Source of the DNA: Rhodobacterales bacterium
GTDB lineage: Bacteria > Pseudomonadota > Alphaproteobacteria > Rhodobacterales > Rhodobacteraceae
Length of the DNA: 64,000 nt
Reading direction: 5' to 3'
Assembly: GCA_002748285.1 (NCBI GenBank)
Contig: PDSA01000004.1
Coordinates: forward strand, 16,924 to 80,923
The position numbers and the translations under genes are program-made. The notes under the pieces were generated by a model that made no database searches, was not told the DNA's origin, and saw only the letters and a list, made by a program, of their open reading frames with translations. Below, piece after piece: positions 17,885-27,113 of this stretch; the stretch's first letter is position 1, and each line of letters opens with the position of its first letter.

Positions 17885-18688
17885 TCAGCCCTCATTTTCA
17901 CCGGAAAACCCCAGAATTTCCGGCGTCTGCCAGGCCGTATTCTGACCGCCATCGACACAGATCAACTGCCCGGTCACCGCCACGGCATCCAGAAAATAGC
18001 CAAGTGCGGCGGTGATGTCCTGCGGATGGGCTCCGCGGCGCAAAGGCAGGCTGTCGCGTTGACGTTTGAAATGGTCCTCGGACTGGCGCTCTGCCCGTAA
18101 TGTCGGGCCCGGGCCGATGGCGTTGATGCGCACATCCGGGGCCAGCGCCTGTGCCGCCGTCTGGGTGAACGCCCACAGCCCCATTTTCGAAATCGTGTAG
18201 CTGGTGAATTCGGGCGTCAGCTTTTGCACCCGCTGATCCAGCATATTGACGATCAAAGCAGTTGAGAGCATCTCGGAATGCGCATCCGGCACCGCTTTGG
18301 GGGCCTGAGCGGCGAAATTCTGGGTTAATACGAAAGGCGCACGCAAATTGATTTGCATATGCCGATCCCAACTGGCGCGGTCGGCGGTTTGCAGGGTGTC
18401 ATAGTCGAACACCGCCGCATTGTTGATCAGGCAATTCAGCGGCCCGCCCAGCCCCTGAGCCGCGCGGCCAATCAGCGCCTGACAGGCGGCTTCGTCGCGC
18501 AAATCGGCCTGAAGCGGCAGGGCTTTGACTCCCATCTCCGAGATCTGATCCGCCAACTGCCGGGTTTGCGCCGCCGAGCTTTGATAATGCAGCGCCACAT
18601 CATAACCGCGCTGCGCGAGATACAGCGCCATGGCCCGCCCCAGCCTCTGCCCGGCCCCGGTGATGATGGCGCGGTGCTCCCCGATCAT
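17885..18688 (-). CDS. SDR oxidoreductase of the pteridine reductase / FolM type
   Basis: 267-residue short-chain dehydrogenase. The cofactor loop reads TGAGQRLG: an arginine replaces the middle glycine of the usual TGxxxGxG, which is the mark of pteridine reductases such as PTR1 and FolM (dihydromonapterin reductase). The NNAA motif, the YTISK catalytic Tyr/Lys and INAIGPGPT are in place. Substrate is therefore probably a dihydropterin with NADPH. The start codon overlaps the stop of the Ca/Na exchanger gene's downstream partner (shared ATGA region at 18688), so the two genes are translationally linked. Confidence 0.82.
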   Translation of the reverse strand: MIGEHRAIITGAGQRLGRAMALYLAQRGYDVALHYQSSAAQTRQLADQISEMGVKALPLQADLRDEAACQALIGRAAQGLGGPLNCLINNAAVFDYDTLQTADRASWDRHMQINLRAPFVLTQNFAAQAPKAVPDAHSEMLSTALIVNMLDQRVQKLTPEFTSYTISKMGLWAFTQTAAQALAPDVRINAIGPGPTLRAERQSEDHFKRQRDSLPLRRGAHPQDITAALGYFLDAVAVTGQLICVDGGQNTAWQTPEILGFSGENEG

Positions 18689-19641
18689 CAGACCAGCACC
18701 ATCACCACATAGGCCGCATAAAGCGCCGACAGGATGATGCCCCAGATGCGGGTGATGTCGCGTTTGAAAAACACAAAGGGCAGCAGCAGCGCCGAGGTTG
18801 CCAGCATCACCCAGATGTCAAAGCTCAGGATGTTTTCGGCCACCGGGATCGGGCCGACAAGGCTGGAAATGCCAATGATCGCCAGCAGGTTAAACATGTT
18901 CGAGCCAATCACATTGCCCAGCGCCACATCCGCCTGCCTGCGGATCACCGCCATGCCGGTCGTCGCCAGCTCGGGCAGCGAAGTGCCCACCGCGACCAGA
19001 GTCAACCCGATCACCGTATCGCTGACCCCGTAATGGGTGGCAATGCTGACCGAACCCTCGACCAACAGATTTGCCCCCAGCGGCAAACCGGCCAACCCCA
19101 GCAGCATGAAGATCACGATCTGCCACCAGGGCATATTCGGGTCCGCCCCTTCCAGATCTTCGATATCCACCAGATTGGCGTCCCGGCTGCTCTTGTGGTG
19201 CGATTTGGCCTGTAAAAACGCATCCGTCAGCACAAACCCCAGCGCCGCCAGCAAAATCACCCCATGCAGCCAGGTGATCGGGCCGACAAAGCAGATGGCC
19301 GTAAACAGCAAAGAGGCAAAGATCATGTAAAGGTAGCTTTTGCGCGTCTCACAGCCCGAGGTATGAAACGTGGCCAGCAGCGCCGGCAGCCCCAGCACCA
19401 GCAGCACATTTGCGGTGTTCGAACCCACCACATTCCCCAGCGCCAGCCCCGGTGCGCCGTCAATGATCGCCTGAATGGCAATCAACAGCTCGGGCGCGGA
19501 GGTGCCAAAGGCCACAATCGTCAGGCTGACAATCAACGCCGGAACCCCCAGTCGCAGGCTGAGATTCACCGTCCCGCGCACCAGCGCATCGCCGGCAAAA
19601 AGCAAAATCACCAGCCCGAGGCCCGCATATAACCAATCCAT
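18688..19641 (-). CDS. CaCA-family calcium/sodium (K-dependent type) antiporter
   Basis: 317 residues, ten predicted membrane segments in two inverted halves. Both alpha-repeats are visible: TIVAFGTSAPELLIA with GNVVGSNTAN, and TLVAVGTSLPELATT with GNVIGSNMFN; the Glu and Asn of each form the ion site. A short cytoplasmic acidic loop (VDIEDLEGADP) divides the halves. Related to E. coli YrbG. It exports Ca2+ in exchange for Na+ or H+; the exact coupling ion is not readable. The gene overlaps the SDR downstream. Confidence 0.9.
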   Translation of the reverse strand: MDWLYAGLGLVILLFAGDALVRGTVNLSLRLGVPALIVSLTIVAFGTSAPELLIAIQAIIDGAPGLALGNVVGSNTANVLLVLGLPALLATFHTSGCETRKSYLYMIFASLLFTAICFVGPITWLHGVILLAALGFVLTDAFLQAKSHHKSSRDANLVDIEDLEGADPNMPWWQIVIFMLLGLAGLPLGANLLVEGSVSIATHYGVSDTVIGLTLVAVGTSLPELATTGMAVIRRQADVALGNVIGSNMFNLLAIIGISSLVGPIPVAENILSFDIWVMLATSALLLPFVFFKRDITRIWGIILSALYAAYVVMVLV

Positions 19642-19644
19642 TCT

Positions 19645-19815
19645 TTAACCCTTTTTAATATGACCACAGGCACACGGCCCGCGCCCGATGCGATAGCGCC
19701 CGCATTTGGGGCATTTGCGGCTTTCCAGCTGTTGTTTGCCCGGATAGCGCAAACGGCCAAACATGGCCAGCACCGCCATACCCACCAGAAATAAAAAGAC
19801 AACCTTGACCGCCAT
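19645..19815 (-). CDS. Small membrane protein with C-terminal zinc ribbon
   Basis: 56 residues: one N-terminal membrane helix (VVFLFLVGMAVLAMFG), then a Cys4 knuckle CPKCGRYRIG...CACG. The ATG at 19815 lies one base after the S49 peptidase stop, so the two are translated together, and the CaCA gene follows 3 bp later. It is a recurrent small protein in Rhodobacterales without a known role. A link to the peptidase is suggested only by position. Confidence 0.72.
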   Translation of the reverse strand: MAVKVVFLFLVGMAVLAMFGRLRYPGKQQLESRKCPKCGRYRIGRGPCACGHIKKG

Positions 19816-19816
19816 G

Positions 19817-20614
19817 CTACAGCCCGAACCGCGCGAAATGGGCGCGCTCCTGCACATCATCCAGCGCATCCTGCACCAGCCGCAAACCGAATCTCTGCAA
19901 AAGCGGGCGTTTGCTGCCATAGCGCAGCAGTTTGACCTTATCGCCGAAACGCTGTTTCAGCAGCGGTTCAAGATGGCCGATGCCGTCAATCAGGCCCAGC
20001 TCCAGCGCCGTCCGGCCCAGCCAGACTTCGCCGGTGAACAGATCCTGATCCTCAGGCAGCTTGCCCAGTCGGCGCTTTTGCACCTGCGCCTTGAAGCTTT
20101 GATGCATCTGTTCAAGAAGGTCTTTTAACCGTTTGACATCCGAGGGTTTTTCCGGCTGGAACGGATCCAGCATCGACTTGGATTTGCCCGCGGTATAGAC
20201 CCGGCGCTCAACCCCGTGCTGCTGCATCGCCTTGTCAAAGCCAAACCCCATCGAGATCACCCCGATCGAACCGACGATCGAGCATTCATCGGCCCAGATC
20301 TCATCCGCCGCCGTTGCCAGCCAATAGCCGCCCGAGGCGGCAACGTCCTCGACAAAGGCCAGCACCGGGATGTTGCGCTCGGCCGCCAGCCGCCGGATGC
20401 GGGCCGCGATCAGCGAGGATTGCACCGGCGAGCCCCCGGGCGAATTGATCAGCAACGCCACCGCTTTGGGCCTGCCTTTGCGAAAGGCTTTTTCAATCAG
20501 CGGGCGCAGGCGGGCATCGCTCAGCCCGTTGCGGCCCCCGGCGGCAATCGCCCCGGACAGTTGGATCACGGCGACTTTGGGGCCGGATTTCAGAAATGGG
20601 ATCAGATGTTTCAT
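19817..20614 (-). CDS. S49-family signal-peptide-peptidase-like serine protease
   Basis: 265-residue single-domain SppA-type protease that cleaves in or near the inner membrane. It uses a Ser-Lys dyad: Ser in DVAASGGYWLA and Lys in TAGKSKSMLDPF, with the INSPGGSP oxyanion segment. There is no clear N-terminal membrane helix from the ATG at 20614; longer in-frame starts up to 20782 add unconserved sequence. It is a short bacterial form, like archaeal or SohB-like enzymes, rather than the 600-residue E. coli SppA. Confidence 0.87.
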   Translation of the reverse strand: MKHLIPFLKSGPKVAVIQLSGAIAAGGRNGLSDARLRPLIEKAFRKGRPKAVALLINSPGGSPVQSSLIAARIRRLAAERNIPVLAFVEDVAASGGYWLATAADEIWADECSIVGSIGVISMGFGFDKAMQQHGVERRVYTAGKSKSMLDPFQPEKPSDVKRLKDLLEQMHQSFKAQVQKRRLGKLPEDQDLFTGEVWLGRTALELGLIDGIGHLEPLLKQRFGDKVKLLRYGSKRPLLQRFGLRLVQDALDDVQERAHFARFGL

Positions 20615-20882
20615 GCCAACGCATGTAAAGCGGCGCTGGCCGGCATACAAGATGGCATGGGGATTCGAAGGAAAAATATGGCTAAACCACACCACTTTGG
20701 TGGAACAAAATCGAGCCGTCTTTTTCACTGGCCGCTGTGTGGGGGGAGCATAAATCTGGCGGGGCGTGCGTGCAAAAACCAAAGCAATACAGGCTTCTGC
20801 ATCATGCCGTAGATTGAGAAAAACGTCGGGCGGGACAGTAAGAGGGGGCGATTTGCTATGCTAATGTCTTTGATGCCCCTCA

Positions 20883-20924
20883 AAACCAAAACGCCCCGCA
20901 ACCGGTTTCACGGCAGCGGGGCGC
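20883..20924 (-). terminator. Intrinsic terminator of trpB
   Basis: On the minus strand an eight-base stem (CGCCCCGC/GCGGGGCG, arms at 20916-20923 and 20892-20899) is followed by TTTTGGTTTTG. It lies 23 bp downstream of the trpB stop. Confidence 0.8.
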
Positions 20925-20946
20925 CTTTGCAGCTTATCTCAGAGGG

Positions 20947-22152
20947 TTATTCCCCAAAGCCATAGGTCTCGGCCACATAATCAATGTCTTTATCCCCACG
21001 CCCGGACAGGTTGATCAAAATCGACTGCCCCGGATGGTTTTTCGCCTCGCGCGTCGCATAAGCCACGACATGGGCGCTCTCCAGCGCCGGAATGATGCCT
21101 TCCATGCGCGACAGATCGTAAAATGCCTTGAGCGCCTCAGTATCGCTGGCCGACACATAGCTGGCACGGCCGGTTTTCTGCAAATGCGCGTGCTCGGGCC
21201 CGACCCCGGGATAATCTAGCCCCGATGCCAGCGTGTTCACCGGTGCCGGTTCGCCGTTTTCATCCAGCAGAACCTTGCTGCGGAACCCGTGGATATCGCC
21301 ATCCTGGCCATAGGTCATGGTGGCGGCGTGATCGCCCAGTTTCGACGACGTGCCGCCGGGCTCAACCCCGACCAGCGCCACGTCAGCCTCATCAATGAAG
21401 CCCGCGAAAATCCCCATCGCGTTTGAGCCCCCACCGACGCAAGCCGCGACAATATCCGGCAAATTCCCTGTCATATCAAAGAATTGCTCGCGGGCCTCCA
21501 GCCCGACAATGGTCTGGAAATCGCGCACGATTTTCGGGAAAGGATGCGGCCCCACAACCGAGCCAATGCCAAACAGCGCCGTATCGGCTTGCTCCAGATA
21601 GCTGGTAAAGGCGCTGTCAACGGCCTCTTTCAGGGTTTTGGCCCCGGCGGTGACCGGCACAACCGTAGCCCCCAGCAGCTTCATGCGCACCACATTGGGG
21701 GCTTCTTTGGCCATGTCGACCTCGCCCATATGAATTTCGCACTCCATCCCGAAATAAGCCGCCGCAGTGGCCAGCGCCACCCCATGCTGGCCAGCGCCGG
21801 TTTCGGCGATCAGCTTGGTCTTGCCCATATGCTTGGCCAGCAGCCCTTCGGCCATGCAATGGTTCAGCTTATGCGCGCCGGTGTGGTTCAGATCTTCGCG
21901 CTTGGCATAAATCTGCGCCCCGCCAGCGGCTTTGGACAGGTTCTTGAGGTAAGACACCGGTGTTGGCCGCCCTTGGAAATGTTTGCGGATATAGCGCAAA
22001 TCGCGGATGTAATCGGCCGAGTTGGAAATTTCGTCATACGCCTCGGAAATCGCCTTGAAATGCGGCACCAGAGGCGGCGGCAACATCGCGCCGCCATAAT
22101 CGCCAAAATATCCATCCCGGTTCGGAGTGTTCTTGAGGTATGATTTCGTCAT
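20947..22152 (-). CDS. trpB: Tryptophan synthase beta chain
   Basis: PLP enzyme condensing indole and serine to tryptophan. 401 residues; the PLP lysine is in [15 protein letters not shown], the catalytic glutamate in [11 protein letters not shown], and the phosphate loop is GGGSNAMG. The gene stands alone here: trpF and trpA are not adjacent in the window, and its own terminator follows. modABC lies upstream on the same strand with a ~70 bp gap. Confidence 0.97.
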   Translation of the reverse strand: MTKSYLKNTPNRDGYFGDYGGAMLPPPLVPHFKAISEAYDEISNSADYIRDLRYIRKHFQGRPTPVSYLKNLSKAAGGAQIYAKREDLNHTGAHKLNHCMAEGLLAKHMGKTKLIAETGAGQHGVALATAAAYFGMECEIHMGEVDMAKEAPNVVRMKLLGATVVPVTAGAKTLKEAVDSAFTSYLEQADTALFGIGSVVGPHPFPKIVRDFQTIVGLEAREQFFDMTGNLPDIVAACVGGGSNAMGIFAGFIDEADVALVGVEPGGTSSKLGDHAATMTYGQDGDIHGFRSKVLLDENGEPAPVNTLASGLDYPGVGPEHAHLQKTGRASYVSASDTEALKAFYDLSRMEGIIPALESAHVVAYATREAKNHPGQSILINLSGRGDKDIDYVAETYGFGE

Positions 22153-22221
22153 CTGCCCTATCTTTCGTTTGTTGGTCGGTTGCCAAACAATAATGATACT
22201 TGCCGATTTGCAACCGTTATT

Positions 22222-23235
22222 TCACATTTGCGGCCCGGCAATGCTGGCCTCATTGGCCATCAGCCAGAGTTTTTGCCCCACGCTCAGCTGCATCCGCTGG
22301 CAAAATTCGGCCGGTTTGAGCAAGCGCAGCTGTCCGCCCGCCCCGCCCAGCGTCAGGCGGCGATGGCCCGCCTCAACCGGCCCCAGAGCGCGCAACTCAA
22401 CCGGCAGGCAAAGCATCGCCGAACACGGCCCCGGATCACGCTGCGACAGCACCACGCTTTCGGGGTTCAGGCGCAGGGTATAGCTTGTTTTGGCCCCATC
22501 GGGCACCGTCAGCCCGGTCGGGTGGCCGTCAACACAAAGCCGCCACTGGCCATTTGTGTGGCGGGCGGTGGCGTTCAGATGGGTATCACAGGGTTCAGGC
22601 CCGCTCAGCCGCCCCTGCTGCATCCGCAGCACCCGATCCGCCAGCAACGCGGTTTCGCGGCGTTCATGGCTGACATAAATCGCCGGGCAACCAGTGGCCT
22701 GCACCGCATCCGCAATATAGGGCAGGATCTCGTCCTTGCGGCGCCGATCCAGCCCGGTCAGCGGTTCATCCAGCAACAACAGCTGCGGATCCATCGCCAG
22801 AGCGCGGCCCAAAGCGACCCGCTTGGCCTCGCCGCCCGAAAGCGCTTCGACCCGCCGTTGCAGCAAATCGCCCAGATCGAGCGCCTCCACCACCCGCTGC
22901 AACACCTGCCCTGCGGCCCCGGCCCGCTGATGGCCATAGGCCAGATTATCCCGGACCGTCAGATGCGCAAACAGCCGGGTATCCTGAAACACATAGCCGA
23001 TCCGGCGTTTTTGCGGGGCCAGAAACCGGCGCTGATCCTGCCAGATCTGAGCGCCAAAGCTGATCCGACCAAGGCAACGCCGCTCCAGCCCGGCAATGCA
23101 GCGCAAAAGCGAGGTCTTGCCGCTGCCGCTGGCCCCCTCCAGCGCGGTGATCCCTTGCAGGGGCAGATCAAGCTGGGCGCTCAGCCGGTGGTCCCCCAGT
23201 TGCAAACTGATGTCCAGATACAGGCAATCCGTCAT
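22222..23235 (-). CDS. modC: Molybdate ABC transporter ATP-binding protein ModC
   Basis: 337 residues from the ATG at 23235, which overlaps the modB stop by four bases. Walker A GASGSGKTS, signature LSGGEAKRVALGRAL, Walker B LLLLDEPLTGLD, and the H-loop SHERRE are complete. A C-terminal ~100-residue TOBE/MOP-like domain that senses molybdate or tungstate follows. The ModABC system feeds the molybdenum cofactor route represented by moaD-moaE in this window. Confidence 0.94.
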   Translation of the reverse strand: MTDCLYLDISLQLGDHRLSAQLDLPLQGITALEGASGSGKTSLLRCIAGLERRCLGRISFGAQIWQDQRRFLAPQKRRIGYVFQDTRLFAHLTVRDNLAYGHQRAGAAGQVLQRVVEALDLGDLLQRRVEALSGGEAKRVALGRALAMDPQLLLLDEPLTGLDRRRKDEILPYIADAVQATGCPAIYVSHERRETALLADRVLRMQQGRLSGPEPCDTHLNATARHTNGQWRLCVDGHPTGLTVPDGAKTSYTLRLNPESVVLSQRDPGPCSAMLCLPVELRALGPVEAGHRRLTLGGAGGQLRLLKPAEFCQRMQLSVGQKLWLMANEASIAGPQM

Positions 23236-23900
23236 CGCTCGCGCCGCCTTTGGCCGTTGATCAGATAGACGAACACCAGCACCACAAAGGAAAACAGCAA
23301 CAGCCCGGCCGAGAGGCGATGCGCAGTGGTATAGTCCAGCACTTCGACGGCATTGAAAACTTCGATCGAAATGGTGCGGGTGCGCCCGGGGATGTTGCCG
23401 CCCACCATCAAAACCACGCCGAATTCGCCCAAGGTGTGGGCAAAGGACAGCACCATTGCCGTCAGAAAACCGCGTTTTGAAAGCGGCATCACCACGCTGT
23501 AGAAAATATCCCAACGCCCCGCGCCCATGGTGGCCGCGGCCTCGATCACGCCCCGGCCCACCGATTGAAAAGCGGTTTGCAGCGGCTGCACGGCAAAGGG
23601 CAGCGAATAGATGATTGACGCCAGCAGCAAACCGGCAAAGGAAAAGGCCAGGCTGTCATCGGTCAGGCGCAGCCACAGCGCCCCCAAGGCGTGATCCGGG
23701 CTCATGAACAGCAGCAGATAAAAGCCCAAAACCGTGGCCGGCAACACCAATGGCAGTGCCACCAGCGCTTCGATGAACGGGCGCAGGCGGCTTTGGCTGC
23801 GGATCAGCCACCAGGCCAGCGGGGTGGCGATGATCAGCAGGATCACCGTGCTGAAAAATGCCAGCTGCACCGATAGCCAGATGGCGGGCCAGATATTCAT
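23232..23900 (-). CDS. modB: Molybdate ABC transporter permease ModB
   Basis: 222-residue inner-membrane permease with about five to six helices. The EAA loop that contacts ModC reads EAAATMGAGRWDIFYSVVMP. It overlaps modA upstream and modC downstream by four bases each (ATGA), showing strict translational coupling. Confidence 0.94.
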   Translation of the reverse strand: MNIWPAIWLSVQLAFFSTVILLIIATPLAWWLIRSQSRLRPFIEALVALPLVLPATVLGFYLLLFMSPDHALGALWLRLTDDSLAFSFAGLLLASIIYSLPFAVQPLQTAFQSVGRGVIEAAATMGAGRWDIFYSVVMPLSKRGFLTAMVLSFAHTLGEFGVVLMVGGNIPGRTRTISIEVFNAVEVLDYTTAHRLSAGLLLFSFVVLVFVYLINGQRRRER

Positions 23901-24658
23901 TGCGCCCCCCCATAGCCTGACTCTTGCAGGATATGCAGGGCGGTTTCAGAGGACAGAAACTCGTAAAATTCCTGCGCCGCCGGGTTGCCCGCAGCGTTTT
24001 TGAGCACCCCCACCTCTTGCACAATTGGAACATACAGCGCCTCAGAAACCGCAATCCAACCGCCTTTTGCCTGTTTGGCTTGTGATAATGCAACAAATCC
24101 GATCTGCGCATTGCCGGTGGCGACAAAGCCAAAGCTCTGGGCGACATTGGCCCCGATCACCGCTTTTTGCCGGATCAGATCAGACAGGTTCAGCCGCTCC
24201 AGAACCTGATGCGCGGCCGAACCATAAGGCGCGGTTCGGGCATCGGCCAGCGCCACATGGCGAATGGCGTCATTGCGTAGGGATCGCTCCAGATCGCCCT
24301 GCAAATGGGCCGGGTCGCGGGCATACAGCACCAGCTTGCCCAGAGCATAGGTTTTGTGCTGCCCGTTCAACAGGCGGCCTTCCTGCGCCAGCCGCAGCAC
24401 CCGAAGTTGATCGGCCGACAAAAACAGATCATAGGGCGCTCCATGGCTGATCTGGGCAAACAGCGCTCCGGTCGAGCCGTTGACCAGTTGCAGCTGATGC
24501 CCGGTCTGGGCGGTGAAGCTTTCGGCAATTTTGGTCGCCGTGTGCAGGAAATTCGAGGCCACCGCCACGGTTGCTTCGCCCGCTATGGCCATGCGCACAG
24601 GCATGAACAGTAATAAGACCGCTATGATCAGTTTGGCTGGGTGGGCTAAGGTGGTCAT
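23897..24658 (-). CDS. modA: Molybdate-binding periplasmic protein ModA
   Basis: 253 residues with a signal peptide cut near VRMAIAG-EA. Typical ModA ligand-loop segments are present: AVASNFLHT, NGSTGALFAQI and DLFLSADQ; SFGFVATGNAQIGFVALSQ marks the second lobe. First gene of modABC, so the promoter and any molybdate control lie just upstream, where an inverted repeat is found. Confidence 0.95.
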   Translation of the reverse strand: MTTLAHPAKLIIAVLLLFMPVRMAIAGEATVAVASNFLHTATKIAESFTAQTGHQLQLVNGSTGALFAQISHGAPYDLFLSADQLRVLRLAQEGRLLNGQHKTYALGKLVLYARDPAHLQGDLERSLRNDAIRHVALADARTAPYGSAAHQVLERLNLSDLIRQKAVIGANVAQSFGFVATGNAQIGFVALSQAKQAKGGWIAVSEALYVPIVQEVGVLKNAAGNPAAQEFYEFLSSETALHILQESGYGGAQ

Positions 24659-24675
24659 ACTGCCTTATCAACCTG

Positions 24676-24710
24676 TTATTGCGCCGCTTTGCAAGCGGGT
24701 GTGGCAATAA
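24676..24710. promoter_or_regulatory. Hyphenated palindrome upstream of modA (possible operator)
   Basis: TTATTGC at 24676-24682 and GCAATAA at 24704-24710 are exact inverted repeats; between them CCGCTT-TGC-AAGCGG forms a second inverted pair. The centre is about 35 bp upstream of the modA start, where a ModE/Mop-type repressor or RNA hairpin could act. It is not the E. coli ModE consensus. Inference from position and symmetry. Confidence 0.45.
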
Positions 24711-24728
24711 TTTCGTTTTTGAAAGAAT

Positions 24729-24944
24729 TCTGCACAAGGTTGCGCCCCCTGATCTGCCCCGCCCGGCCGATAGGCCCGGCTGCGCCTGCCTGCCCCCCGG
24801 CAGGCGCAATCAGCTTCTCAACACTTTGCAACGTGGCGAATTATTCACACCCCACGCTTACCTATACGCCGCACATAAGCGCCTACCCAGGCAGGCGCAG
24901 CCCGGCACGTTTGACATTATACGGCATGATGCACAGCTCTTTAG
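24729..24944 (-). repeat. MITE-like repeat, copy A
   Basis: About 216 bp, closely similar (roughly 80-85 % by eye) to the reverse complement of copy B at 26850-27062. It contains the hairpin GCGCCTGCC/GGCAGGCGC near 24782-24808 and a second GC-rich palindrome (GCGCCTACCCAGGCAGGCGC) near 24880-24899. Ends CTGCACAA and TGATGCACAG are decayed forms of the terminal inverted repeat seen in copy B. It fills most of the 441 bp gap between modA and the ABC-2 exporter; no gene is seen in the rest. Confidence 0.8.
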
Positions 24945-25099
24945 CCCCCCTTCCACTCGACATTTCTCTGCAAATTTACCCAATCCACCCCCTACCCCTC
25001 GCAAAAATGCACATCCCCTGTGCAGGATCACCCGTTGCAGACATTCCGGCACAATGGCATATGTGATGCCCTGCCCGGCTTTTGCTTTGAGGATGAGAC

Positions 25100-26026
25100 A
25101 TGAGCGCTATCGTTTCGATCAACCAGCTGCACAAAACCTATTCCGATGGCTTCAACGCGCTCAAACCGATTGATCTGCAGATTGAAAAGGGCGAAATCTT
25201 TGCCCTGCTCGGCCCCAACGGTGCCGGCAAAACCACTCTGATCAGCATCATTTGCGGCCTGACCAATCCCAGCGGCGGCAGCGTGACGGTCGATGGCTAT
25301 GACATCCGCAAGGATTACCGCCAGACCCGCACCCGCATCGGGCTGGTGCCGCAGGAAATCGTCGGCGAAGCCTTCGAAACCGTGCTGGCCGCCGTCAATT
25401 TCACCCGCGGCCTGTTTGGCAAACCCAAAGACCCCGCCTATATCGAAAAAATCCTGCGCCTGTTGTCGCTATGGGATAAACGCCACAGCAAGATTTTGAC
25501 CCTGTCCGGCGGCATGAAACGCCGCCTGCTGATCGCCAAAGCCTTGGCGCATGAACCCATCATCCTGTTTCTGGACGAACCCACCGCCGGGGTGGATGTG
25601 GCCCTGCGCCGGGATTTGTGGCAGATGGTGCGTGATCTGCGTGATAGCGGTGTGACCATCATCCTGACCACTCATTATATCGAAGAGGCCGAGGAAATGG
25701 CCGACCGGGTCGGGGTCATTGCCAAGGGCGAATTGCTGCTGGTCGAGGACAAAAAGGCGCTGATGCAAAAACTGGGCAAAAAACGCCTGACCCTGCATCT
25801 GGACGCACCGATTACCGACACCCCCGCCGCGCTGGACCAATACGGGCTGGAAATTTCCGGCAACGGCACCGAGCTGCTCTATACCTATGAGGCGCAGCAG
25901 CACTCCACCGGCATCACCCGTTTGCTGAACGATCTGCGCGATGCCGGGCTGCAACTGTCTGATCTGTCGACCGAGCAATCCAGTCTGGAAGATATCTTTG
26001 TCGATCTGGTAAAGGAAACCCCATGA
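25100..26026 (+). CDS. ABC-2 exporter ATP-binding protein (YadG-like)
   Basis: 308 residues with Walker [11 protein letters not shown]-loop VPQE, signature LSGGMKRRL, Walker [13 protein letters not shown] and H-loop [14 protein letters not shown]; a ~75-residue C-terminal extension follows. It is of the DrrA/CcmA/YadG group, which exports drugs, polysaccharides or lipids. The stop overlaps the permease start (ATGA). The gene pair is bracketed by inverted copies A and B of the repeat. Substrate unknown. Confidence 0.9.
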   Translation: MSAIVSINQLHKTYSDGFNALKPIDLQIEKGEIFALLGPNGAGKTTLISIICGLTNPSGGSVTVDGYDIRKDYRQTRTRIGLVPQEIVGEAFETVLAAVNFTRGLFGKPKDPAYIEKILRLLSLWDKRHSKILTLSGGMKRRLLIAKALAHEPIILFLDEPTAGVDVALRRDLWQMVRDLRDSGVTIILTTHYIEEAEEMADRVGVIAKGELLLVEDKKALMQKLGKKRLTLHLDAPITDTPAALDQYGLEISGNGTELLYTYEAQQHSTGITRLLNDLRDAGLQLSDLSTEQSSLEDIFVDLVKETP

Positions 26027-26784
26027 ACACCCGTTCTGTCCTGACGATTTACCGCTTTGAGATGAACCGCATGGCGCGCACCTGGATTCAGAGCGTGCTG
26101 TCCCCGGTGCTGACCACCTTCCTTTATTTCGTGGTGTTCGGCGCGGCAATTGGGGCGCGGATCGACGAAATTGACGGCGTATCTTACGGGGCGTTCATCG
26201 TGCCGGGGCTGATCATGATGTCTTTGCTGACCAGCAGCATCGCCAATGCCTCATTCGGGATCTTTTTCCCCCGCTTCAGCGGCACGATTTACGAGGTGCT
26301 CTGTGCGCCGATTTCGGGGTTCGAGATCGTGCTGGGCTATGTCGGGGCGGCGGCGACCAAGGCGATCATTCTGGGGTTGATCATTCTGGGAACCTCGGCG
26401 CTGATCGTGCCGGTGCAGATCGCGCATCCGGTCTGGATGCTGGTGTTTTTGCTGCTGACGACAGTGACGTTTTCCATGCTGGGCTTTGTGATCGGGATCA
26501 TGGCCAAAGGGTTTGAGCATCTGCAAATCACCCCGGCGCTGATCATCACCCCGCTGGCCTTTCTGGGGGGCAGTTTTTATTCGATCAACATGCTGCCGCC
26601 CTTTTGGCAAACGGTCAGCCTGTTCAACCCGGTGCTTTACCTGATCAGCGGCTTTCGCTGGGCCTTTACCGGGCAGGCCAGTGTGCATCCGGGGATCAGT
26701 CTGGGGATGACGGGGATGTTCATGCTGATCTGTCTGCTGTTCATCGCCTGGATTTTCAAAACCGGCTATCGGATGAAGCCGTAA
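26023..26784 (+). CDS. ABC-2 type permease (YadH-like)
   Basis: 253 residues, six predicted membrane helices with the ABC-2 family pattern ([22 protein letters not shown], then [17 protein letters not shown] before the last helices). Partner of the upstream ATPase with a four-base overlap. A homodimer with two ATPases would make the exporter. Downstream DNA is repeat copy B; the intergenic stretch 26785-27113 holds nothing else visible. Confidence 0.9.
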   Translation: MNTRSVLTIYRFEMNRMARTWIQSVLSPVLTTFLYFVVFGAAIGARIDEIDGVSYGAFIVPGLIMMSLLTSSIANASFGIFFPRFSGTIYEVLCAPISGFEIVLGYVGAAATKAIILGLIILGTSALIVPVQIAHPVWMLVFLLLTTVTFSMLGFVIGIMAKGFEHLQITPALIITPLAFLGGSFYSINMLPPFWQTVSLFNPVLYLISGFRWAFTGQASVHPGISLGMTGMFMLICLLFIAWIFKTGYRMKP

Positions 26785-26849
26785 CAAGGCTTCTGACCCG
26801 TCGAACTGTTCCTCAGGGCCGGGAATTCCGAGATTCTGGTTCCTTAAGG

Positions 26850-27062
26850 CCTCTGCATAATGCCGCATAACGTCAAGACCGCCGGGCTGCGCCTGCCTGG
26901 GTAGGCGCATATGCGGAACTTTGAAGCGACCGGGGTTCGTGAATAAAGTCACCACGTTGCAAAGTGTGGGAAGGCTGATTGCGCCTGCCGGGGGGCAGGC
27001 AGGCGCAGCCCGGCCTAACGGCCGGGCGGGCAGTGAGAGGGAACGCAGCTTTTATGCAGAGG
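26850..27062 (+). repeat. MITE-like repeat, copy B (best preserved)
   Basis: 213 bp bounded by perfect 11 bp terminal inverted repeats CCTCTGCATAA (26850-26860) and TTATGCAGAGG (27052-27062). Flanks CCTTAAGG on the left and CCTTAGG on the right extend the symmetry. Inside are the same two GC-rich hairpins as in copy A, in inverted order relative to it. No open reading frame of note, so it is non-autonomous. It lies between the exporter permease stop and the nnrS stop. Confidence 0.82.
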
Positions 27063-27113
27063 TCTTTCCTTAGGCACAAAGACAGCTTCGCAAGCGATCC
27101 GGGGCAATGCCCC

